This document shows, piece by piece, positions 1 to 4,536 of a stretch of DNA of 7,156 nucleotides (position 1 is the stretch's first letter; the number at the start of each line of letters is the position of its first letter). This stretch comes from Chloroflexota bacterium (GTDB taxonomy: Bacteria > Chloroflexota > Dehalococcoidia > SM23-28-2 > RBG-16-64-32). Position numbers and translations under genes: made by a program. The DNA lies in the NCBI GenBank assembly GCA_022561095.1, contig JADFRV010000117.1:1-7156 (forward strand), in the 5' to 3' direction. Below the pieces are notes generated by a model. That model made no database searches, was not told the origin of the DNA, and was given only the letters and a program-made list of their open reading frames with translations.

Positions 1-53
1 ACGCGGATTGTATCACAGCCCCTCTTCTCAGCAAAGCGATGCAACTCTGCCCC

Positions 54-82
54 TTTACAAGCCGCGACGGCTGCCATATAAT
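54..82 (+). promoter_or_regulatory. sigma70-type promoter upstream of greA
   Basis: The -35 hexamer TTTACA (54-59, 5 of 6 consensus bases) and the -10 hexamer TATAAT (77-82, 6 of 6) are separated by exactly 17 nt. Transcription would start near 89-90, which is upstream of the hairpin at 111-143. The hairpin therefore lies in the leader of this transcript and is not only the end of an upstream gene. The match is visible in the sequence; activity is inferred. Confidence 0.75.
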
Positions 83-110
83 AGCGCCGCAAGTATCACA
101 ACGCCCGCCT

Positions 111-143
111 GACTGAGGGCCCATGCCCCTCAGTCTCTTTTTT
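111..143 (+). terminator. intrinsic terminator-like hairpin in greA leader (possible attenuator)
   Basis: A perfect 9-bp stem pairs GACTGAGGG (111-119) with CCCTCAGTC (127-135) across a 7-nt loop. It is followed by TCTCTTTTTT-type pyrimidine sequence ending in six T (138-143), the classic form of a Rho-independent terminator. It lies about 20 nt after the predicted transcription start and 23 nt before the greA ATG, so promoter 54-82 should produce a leader RNA of roughly 50-55 nt unless there is read-through. An outer stem of ACGCCC (101-106) with GGGCGT (148-153) could enclose it and end right beside the greA ribosome-binding site. It may instead end an upstream transcript that lies outside the window. 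Confidence 0.7.
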
Positions 144-153
144 CGCGGGGCGT

Positions 154-158
154 GGGAG
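154..158 (+). promoter_or_regulatory. Shine-Dalgarno site deciding the greA start
   Basis: GGGAG at 154-158 sits 8 nt before the ATG at 167, which is ideal spacing. An in-frame GTG at 152 would extend the protein by five residues (M/V-G-V-T-A), but it lies on top of this site and has only the terminator U-tract upstream. ATG 167 is therefore the better start. Confidence 0.7.
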
Positions 159-166
159 TGACAGCC

Positions 167-634
167 ATGGCAAGCAAATCCGTACCCCTTACCAAAGAGG
201 GCCTGGCTAAACTGCAACAGGAACTGGACCATCTCGTCAACGTCCGCCGGGCCGAAGTGGCCCAGCGCATGCATGATTCCAAGGAGATGGTGGGCGCTCA
301 GAACGCCCCCGAATACGAGGATGCCCGCAACGAGCAGGCCTTCGTCGAGGGCCGTATCCTCACCCTTGAGACTATCATCCAGAACGCCGTCATCATCGAG
401 GAGGCCCACGACCACATGCGCGTTAGCCTGGGCTCTAGCGTCACCGTCCAGGACCATAAGGGCAACAAGCAGACCTACGTCATCGTCGGCTCCGCCGAAA
501 CCGACCCGAAGGGGCACCGCATCAGCAATGAGTCCCCGGTGGGCCAGGCGCTGCTGGGCAAGTCCGTCGGCGCTGAGGTCCAGGTGAACGCCCCCGCCGG
601 CGCCCTCCGCTGGACGATCGTAAGCGTCGACTAG
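167..634 (+). CDS. greA: GreA-family transcription elongation factor with altered catalytic loop
   Basis: GreA binds the RNA polymerase secondary channel and stimulates cleavage of backtracked RNA. This 155-residue product has the usual length and layout. The N-terminal coiled coil spans about residues 8-76 (LTKEGLAKLQQELDHL, then NEQAFVEGRI at 55-64). The C-terminal FKBP-like domain spans about 83-155 and includes the family signature ISNESPVGQALLGK at 119-132. The start is ATG 167, set by GGGAG at 154-158. The odd part is the coiled-coil tip. Where E. coli GreA has GDLKENAEY, with Asp41 and Glu44 coordinating the catalytic Mg, this protein has MVGAQNAPEY (41-50). Neither acid is present, whether aligned without a gap or with a one-residue insertion. 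Family membership is secure, but cleavage activity is doubtful. It may act as a non-cleaving channel-binding regulator, as Gfh1 does in Thermus, or use other nearby acids (D37, E40, E49, E51, D52). The gene has its own promoter and leader and lies 75 bp before lysS. Confidence 0.93.
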   Translation: MASKSVPLTKEGLAKLQQELDHLVNVRRAEVAQRMHDSKEMVGAQNAPEYEDARNEQAFVEGRILTLETIIQNAVIIEEAHDHMRVSLGSSVTVQDHKGNKQTYVIVGSAETDPKGHRISNESPVGQALLGKSVGAEVQVNAPAGALRWTIVSVD

Positions 635-659
635 CGTAGCGAAACAGCGAACGGTAAAA

Positions 660-690
660 TCAGGCGGGGCGCCAACCGGGCCCCGCCTGA
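660..690. repeat. GC-rich inverted repeat between greA and lysS
   Basis: Bases 660-670 (TCAGGCGGGGC) and 680-690 (GCCCCGCCTGA) form a perfect 11-bp stem with a 9-nt loop, just after the greA stop at 634. On the + strand it is followed by AAGCTTTCAAAGG, which is not a U-tract, so termination after greA would be weak and read-through into lysS is plausible. On the - strand the same stem is followed by TTTTACC, giving the better terminator shape. It could protect the 3' end of the greA message or stop antisense transcription; both ideas are inference. Confidence 0.6.
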
Positions 691-699
691 AAGCTTTCA
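688..699. repeat. 12-bp perfect palindrome overlapping the lysS leader
   Basis: TGAAAGCTTTCA is its own reverse complement. It overlaps the end of the preceding stem-loop and abuts the lysS ribosome-binding site AAAGG (699-703). A perfect dyad with no spacer suits protein binding better than an RNA hairpin, but no known operator is recognised. Chance occurrence is possible. Confidence 0.3.
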
Positions 700-709
700 A
701 AGGCCACTG

Positions 710-2179
710 ATGGGCGAAGAAGAGATTATAGCGCTGCGAACCGCCAAGCTGGAGCGCCTCCGCTCCCGCGGCATAGACCCTTACCCCGCCCGCTTCCGCC
801 CCTCCCACACCACCCGGCAGGCCCTCGACCTCCTGGAAGGCCGTGACCAGGCGGCCGACCCCGTCACCATCGCCGGACGCATCACCGCCATGCGCCACAT
901 GGGCAAGGCCACGTTCCTCGACCTGCGCGACGGTTCAGGCCGCATTCAGACCTACCTCAAGCAGGACATCCTCGGCCCTGAGACCTACGAGACCCTACAC
1001 GACCTTGACATCGGTGACTTCCTCGGCGTCCGCGGACCTCTCTTCCGCACTAAGACCGGCGAGCCTACAGTGCAGGTGGAAGCGCTGACCGTCCTCGCTA
1101 AGGCGCTACGAGCGCCCCCGGAGAAGTGGCACGGCCTCCAGGACGTTGAGGTGCGCTACCGCCAGCGCTACCTGGACCTCATGGCCAACACCGAAGTCCG
1201 CGATACGTTCCTGGCCCGCTCCCGCATCATCACCGCCATACGCCGCTTCCTGGACGGCCGCGGCTTCCTGGAGGTGGAGACGCCCGTCCTCCAGCCCGCC
1301 GCCGGCGGCGCCGCCGCCAAACCCTTCGTCACCTACCACAACGCCCTTGACCGCCAGCTCTACCTCCGCATCGCTCTGGAGCTCCACCTCAAGCGGCTCG
1401 TCATCGGCGGCTACGCCCGCGTGTACGAGATCGGCCGCATCTTCCGCAACGAGGGCGTCTCCGCCAAGTGGAACCCCGAGTACACGATGCTGGAGTCCTA
1501 CCAGGCCTACGCCGACTACAACGATGTGATGGACATGGTGGAGGAGATGATCTCCACCGTCGCCGGCGAGGCGCTCGGCGACACTACGGTCGCCCACGCC
1601 GACACAAAGATCGACTTCGCCCCACCCTGGCCCCGCCTCACCCTCCGCGACGCCATCAAGCAGCACAGCGGCATCGACTTCGAGGAGCACCCGGACGTGG
1701 AGTCGATGCGGGAGGCCACCGCCTCCTGCGGCGTCGCCGTGGACGAGACCTGGGGCCGCGGCAAGCTCATCGATGAGCTACTCTCCGCCAAAGTGGAGCC
1801 CAACCTCATCCAGCCCACCTTCCTCCTGGACTACCCCGTGGAGCTCTCCCCCCTGGCCAAGCGCAAGCCCGACAACCCCCGCCTCGTGGAGCGCTTCGAG
1901 CTGTTCATCGCCGGCCGTGAAGTCGGTAACGCCTACTCCGAGCTCAACGACCCCCAGGAGCAGCGAGAGCGCATGCTCCAGCAGGCCCGCCTGCGCGCCG
2001 CCGGCGACGAGGAGGTGGAGCTGGCGGACGAGGAGTTCCTCGTCGCCCTGGAGTACGGCATGCCGCCCTGCGGCGGCCTCGGCATCGGCATCGACCGCCT
2101 CGTCATGGCCCTCACCGGCCAGCCCTCCATCCGCGAGGTCATCCTCTTCCCCCATCTGCGCGATAGAGGCCAGCCATGA
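710..2179 (+). CDS. lysS: lysine--tRNA ligase (class II LysRS)
   Basis: LysRS charges tRNA-Lys with lysine using ATP in the cytoplasm. The 489-residue product is close to the usual ~500. It begins with an N-terminal OB-fold anticodon-binding domain (about 52-130; VTIAGRITAMRHMGKATFLDL region), then the linker HGLQDVEVRYRQRYLDL (141-157), then the class II catalytic domain. Motif 1 is near 178-198 (FLEVETPVLQ), motif 2 near 240-264 (FRNEG at 245-249) and motif 3 at 455-467 (GGLGIGIDRLVMA). By alignment with E. coli LysRS, the lysine and ATP pocket residues E224, R246, E262, Y264, N407 and E411 are kept. Motif 2 normally reads HNPEFT but here reads WNPEYT (254-259). The usual His that contacts ATP phosphate is Trp254, and the adenine-stacking Phe is Tyr258. 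The start ATG 710 follows AAAGG (699-703) by 6 nt. The stop overlaps the next gene's start as ATGA, so translation is probably coupled. Confidence 0.96.
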   Translation: MGEEEIIALRTAKLERLRSRGIDPYPARFRPSHTTRQALDLLEGRDQAADPVTIAGRITAMRHMGKATFLDLRDGSGRIQTYLKQDILGPETYETLHDLDIGDFLGVRGPLFRTKTGEPTVQVEALTVLAKALRAPPEKWHGLQDVEVRYRQRYLDLMANTEVRDTFLARSRIITAIRRFLDGRGFLEVETPVLQPAAGGAAAKPFVTYHNALDRQLYLRIALELHLKRLVIGGYARVYEIGRIFRNEGVSAKWNPEYTMLESYQAYADYNDVMDMVEEMISTVAGEALGDTTVAHADTKIDFAPPWPRLTLRDAIKQHSGIDFEEHPDVESMREATASCGVAVDETWGRGKLIDELLSAKVEPNLIQPTFLLDYPVELSPLAKRKPDNPRLVERFELFIAGREVGNAYSELNDPQEQRERMLQQARLRAAGDEEVELADEEFLVALEYGMPPCGGLGIGIDRLVMALTGQPSIREVILFPHLRDRGQP

Positions 2180-2853
2180 CCGATCGCACCTTCCGCGCCG
2201 CCATCTTCGACCTCGACGGCGTCCTCTGGGACGGCGAGCCGCTCTATCACGAGGCGTTCAACGTCGTCCTGAAGCCATACGGCCACAGCCTGAACCAAGA
2301 CGACTACGTCCGTATCATCGGCTCCTCTGTGGAGGCGAGCTGGGACTGGGTGCGCAAACGCTTCAAGCTCAACGAACCACCAAGCCAACTCTACCGTGCC
2401 TACGACGATGCCGTCCTCACACTTCTGAAGAAACCCGTAGAACCCCTGCCCGGCGCCCGTCCCCTCATCGAGGAGCTGCGGCGCCGCGGCGTCCCCATAG
2501 CCATCGCCTCCGCCTCCCTCCGCCAGTGGGTGGACGCCACCCTCCGCGGCCTCGGCCTCCAGGACGCCTTCGACACCACCGTCTCCGCCAGCGACGTGGA
2601 CAACGGCAAGCCCGCGCCGGACCTATTTCTCGCCGCCGCCCAGCGCCTCGGTGTCGCTCCACAGGACTGCCTCGCCGTGGAGGACACGCTGGCCGGCGTC
2701 CGCTCCGCCAAGGCCGCCGGCATGTTCGCCATCCAGCTCCGCGCCGCCTCCACCGCTCTGCCGCCCCTGGACGAGGCCGACCTGGTGCTGGACAGCTTCG
2801 CCGATTTCGACCTGTCGCTCCTCGCTTCCGTCGCCCGCGAGGCGCAGCCGTGA
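2176..2853 (+). CDS. HAD-superfamily hydrolase, beta-phosphoglucomutase/phosphatase-like
   Basis: The 225-residue product is a haloacid-dehalogenase-fold phosphatase or phosphomutase of subfamily IA/beta-PGM type. Motif I is FDLDGVLWDGEP (11-22), with nucleophile D12 and acid D14. A helical cap follows (about 23-90). Motif II is the Ser in IAIASAS (S112). Motif III is the Lys in DNGKPAPD (K145). Motif IV is VEDTLAGVRSA (168-178), with metal-binding E169 and D170. All catalytic positions are intact. The substrate cannot be read from the sequence; sugar phosphates, phosphoglycolate or nucleotides are all possible. ATG 2176 overlaps the lysS TGA by 4 nt, and the gene's own TGA overlaps the following GTG start by 4 nt, so it is embedded in the lysS-serS unit. 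A housekeeping role removing damaged or surplus phosphometabolites is inferred. Base and codon use match lysS. Confidence 0.9.
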   Translation: MTDRTFRAAIFDLDGVLWDGEPLYHEAFNVVLKPYGHSLNQDDYVRIIGSSVEASWDWVRKRFKLNEPPSQLYRAYDDAVLTLLKKPVEPLPGARPLIEELRRRGVPIAIASASLRQWVDATLRGLGLQDAFDTTVSASDVDNGKPAPDLFLAAAQRLGVAPQDCLAVEDTLAGVRSAKAAGMFAIQLRAASTALPPLDEADLVLDSFADFDLSLLASVAREAQP

Positions 2854-3350
2854 GACGCCACTTCACCGCCACCGGCTTCGTCGTGCAAACCTCCCGCACC
2901 CTCCTCCACTGGCACAAGCGCCTCCAGCAGTGGATGCCCCCCGGCGGCCACATCGAGCCGGACGAGGACCCAGCCCAGGCTGTCCTCCGCGAGATCCAGG
3001 AGGAGACCGGCGCGATCGCCGAGGTCATCCCCTCTGTCCCCGTCCTGCCCTTCCCCTACCCGGGCCAGGTGCAGCCGCCCTACACCATCTTGCTGGAGGA
3101 CAGCGCCGAAGCCGGCGAGCCCCACCAGCACATCGACCTCATATACTTCTGTCGCCTCGCCGACTCAGTCGAGACCGCCCCCGATCCGTCCCTCGGCGAC
3201 TTCCACTGGGTGGACGAGGACACCCTCCGCTCCAACCAGCCGCTCGACCTCGCTGCCTGTGGCGTCGCCGTCCCCATCGCTGAGGACGTGCGCCTCCTCG
3301 CCATCAAGGCGATCGAGACCGCCCGCCAGGTTCTCCGTTCTAGGTTCTAA
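2850..3350 (+). CDS. Nudix hydrolase
   Basis: The 166-residue product carries a complete Nudix box. G33 is followed by five residues and E39, then seven residues and R47-E48, then I-Q-E51-E52-T-G54. This is the G(x5)E(x7)REUxEExGU pattern, giving the metal-binding acids for hydrolysing a nucleoside diphosphate linked to another moiety. The WMPPGGHIEPDE lead-in (28-39) is typical, and the fold runs from about residue 4 to 150. Substrate is unknown; nucleotide sanitation or cofactor turnover would fit the family. The start is GTG 2850, overlapping the HAD stop as GTGA. No closer upstream start fits, and the long open frame running upstream from here is only a shadow of lysS and the HAD gene. 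The last residues (VLRSRF) are encoded by a short TTCT-type repeat, so the C-terminal tail may have been shaped by repeat expansion. serS begins 10 nt after the stop. Confidence 0.92.
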   Translation: MRRHFTATGFVVQTSRTLLHWHKRLQQWMPPGGHIEPDEDPAQAVLREIQEETGAIAEVIPSVPVLPFPYPGQVQPPYTILLEDSAEAGEPHQHIDLIYFCRLADSVETAPDPSLGDFHWVDEDTLRSNQPLDLAACGVAVPIAEDVRLLAIKAIETARQVLRSRF

Positions 3351-3356
3351 GGTTCT
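3331..3356 (+). repeat. degenerate short tandem repeat (TTCT every 7-8 nt)
   Basis: TTCT occurs at 3331, 3338, 3345 and 3353, and the longer unit AGGTTCT occurs at 3328-3334, 3342-3348 and 3350-3356. The repeat spans the end of the Nudix gene and the gap before serS, and it contains the AAGG (3349-3352) that serves as the serS ribosome-binding site 8 nt before its ATG. It is visible in the sequence; function is unknown. Confidence 0.45.
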
Positions 3357-3360
3357 GCCG

Positions 3361-4221
3361 ATGCTCTCCATCCAGCTCATCCGCGAAAACCCGGACGAAG
3401 TCCGTCGCGGCCTCGCCCGTCGCGGCGCCGACGACATCCCCCTGGACGACATCCTCTCCCTGGACACCGAACGCCGCCGCAACCTCCAGGAGGTCGAGCC
3501 GCTTCGTTCCGAGCGCAACGCCATCTCCAAACAGATCGGCCAGCTCGCCCGCGAGATGAAGACCGCCGAGACCAAACAGGCGAAGCACGCCGAGCACCGC
3601 CGCTCCGACCTCGTCGCCCGCTCCTCCTTCCTCGGCGATAAGCTGGATGGCCTCGAGGATCAGCTCCGCGACATCGACCGCCGCCTGCGCGACCTCCTCC
3701 TCCAGGTGCCCAACCTGCCCGCCGACTCTGTCCCTGACGGCGCGGACGAATCGGCCAACGTAGTGATCCGCACAGAGGGCAAGCCCGTCAAGCCCACCTT
3801 CCACAAGCCTCACTGGGAGCTGGGCGAGGCGCTGGGCATCATCGACTTCGAGCGCGGCTCCAAGCTCTCCGGCTCCCGCTTCTACATCCTCAAACGCCTC
3901 GGCGCCCGCCTCCAGCGCGCCCTCATCGCCTTCATGCTGGACCTCCACCTCACCGACGACCGCTACACGGAAGTCTACCCACCGGCGATGATCAAGGAGG
4001 AGAACATGTGGGCCGGCGGCTGGCTCCCCAAGTTCGCCGACAACATGTACCACGACGCCGAGGAGGACTTCTGGTTCATCCCCACCGCCGAGGTGGCGCT
4101 CACCAACATGCACCGCGACGACATCCTGGAGCCGGGCACGCTCCCCCTCAGCTACGTCGCCTGCACCCCCTGCTTCCGCCGCGAGAAGATGTCCGCCGGC
4201 CGCGACGTCCGCGGCCGATAG
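3361..4221 (+). CDS. serS: serine--tRNA ligase, truncated at the 3' end
   Basis: SerRS charges tRNA-Ser (and tRNA-Sec) with serine. The N-terminal part is normal: MLSIQLIRENPDEVRRGLARRG opens the tRNA-binding domain, a long antiparallel coiled-coil arm covers about 35-112, and the class II catalytic core starts near 148. The serine-binding TAEVAL is at 242-247, and motif 2 begins at CFRREKMSAGRDVRG (271-285). The frame then ends at R286-stop, where the family continues with motif 2's second strand and motif 3. About 140 residues are missing from a usual ~425. No continuation is found downstream in any frame, so this is a breakpoint and not a point nonsense mutation or small frameshift. Without motif 3 the product could not be an active synthetase. 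Either the gene is broken or the assembly joins unrelated DNA near 4216. The start ATG 3361 is set by AAGG at 3349-3352. The gene belongs to the lysS-HAD-Nudix unit. Confidence 0.92.
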   Translation: MLSIQLIRENPDEVRRGLARRGADDIPLDDILSLDTERRRNLQEVEPLRSERNAISKQIGQLAREMKTAETKQAKHAEHRRSDLVARSSFLGDKLDGLEDQLRDIDRRLRDLLLQVPNLPADSVPDGADESANVVIRTEGKPVKPTFHKPHWELGEALGIIDFERGSKLSGSRFYILKRLGARLQRALIAFMLDLHLTDDRYTEVYPPAMIKEENMWAGGWLPKFADNMYHDAEEDFWFIPTAEVALTNMHRDDILEPGTLPLSYVACTPCFRREKMSAGRDVRGR

Positions 4222-4225
4222 CGTC
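4210..4225. other. breakpoint: end of serS homology and composition shift
   Basis: Homology to SerRS holds up to the Gly codon ending at 4218, then stops. Upstream sequence is strongly GC-rich with C-ending codons; downstream sequence is AT-richer and non-coding. No inverted terminal repeat, target-site duplication or transposase is visible at the join. A chimeric assembly or a real chromosomal rearrangement would both look like this. Confidence 0.65.
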
Positions 4226-4536
4226 GAGGCCCAGCTTCCATAGGGTCTGATTTTCTTGACTTCAGTCACTCTCATACCTCCCACTTCTCGAATCCTCCAA
4301 ATTTCCACCTAGATTATCCGACCCTAACCCGGTGCGCATAGCCAAGTATGAGCCCAAAGGTTGGCGCGGATGGGCAGAGGCGGAGTCTAGAGCCCTTGAG
4401 TCATATTGAGCCGCCAGGGCTAATTGTCGTATAAATCCTATGAATTTTAGAGTTGGACATTGTATCGTTCCGAACATATTGCTTCACACGGTACTATTAT
4501 TATTTGCGCGATCCAGGGTCGACGACGGAGACATTG
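4222..4536. other. non-coding region before the sigma factor gene
   Basis: This stretch of about 315 bp has no convincing gene on either strand. Its GC content is much lower than to its left (21 of 60 bases at 4441-4500). It contains a candidate promoter (4406-4435) and a short ATT microsatellite-like run (4495-4504). No tRNA-like folding, terminator with U-tract or repeat of note was found. It is probably the leader of the downstream sigma factor gene plus whatever originally lay upstream of it. Confidence 0.6.
4406..4435 (+). promoter_or_regulatory. candidate sigma70-type promoter for the sigma factor gene
   Basis: TTGAGC (4406-4411, 4 of 6 consensus bases) and TATAAA (4430-4435, 5 of 6) are 18 nt apart. 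This would give a leader of roughly 95 nt before ATG 4537. A second weaker pair, TTGGAC (4453-4458) with CATATT (4475-4480) at 16 nt, is also present. Either could be chance in AT-rich sequence. Confidence 0.35.

Noticed and set aside
1773..2849. Long open frame running into the Nudix gene from within lysS and the HAD gene
   Set aside because: It is the shifted-frame shadow of lysS and the HAD gene: Ser/Pro/Arg-rich low-complexity translation without domains. Only the part from GTG 2850 has a recognisable fold.
4205..4225. Mobile-element insertion as cause of the serS break
   Set aside because: No transposase, terminal inverted repeats, target duplication or returning serS sequence is visible within the window.
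3340..4308. 322-codon open frame on the - strand opposite serS
   Set aside because: Its translation is a Val/Gly/Glu-rich mirror of the serS coding strand with no motifs. Such frames are expected opposite GC-rich genes with C-ending codons.
4340..4425. Possible tRNA or structured RNA in the gap before the sigma factor
   Set aside because: No acceptor stem pairing, T-loop sequence or anticodon arm could be assembled on either strand; only a weak GCCC/GGGC pairing is present.
4262..4477. 71-codon - strand frame in the non-coding gap
   Set aside because: No recognisable motif, no ribosome-binding site and no conserved neighbour; it spans the candidate promoter. Likely chance in an otherwise non-coding region.
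4453..4536. N-terminal extension of the sigma factor from TTG 4453
   Set aside because: It would add 28 residues of Tyr-rich sequence lacking family similarity, while ATG 4537 has GGAG at the right distance.
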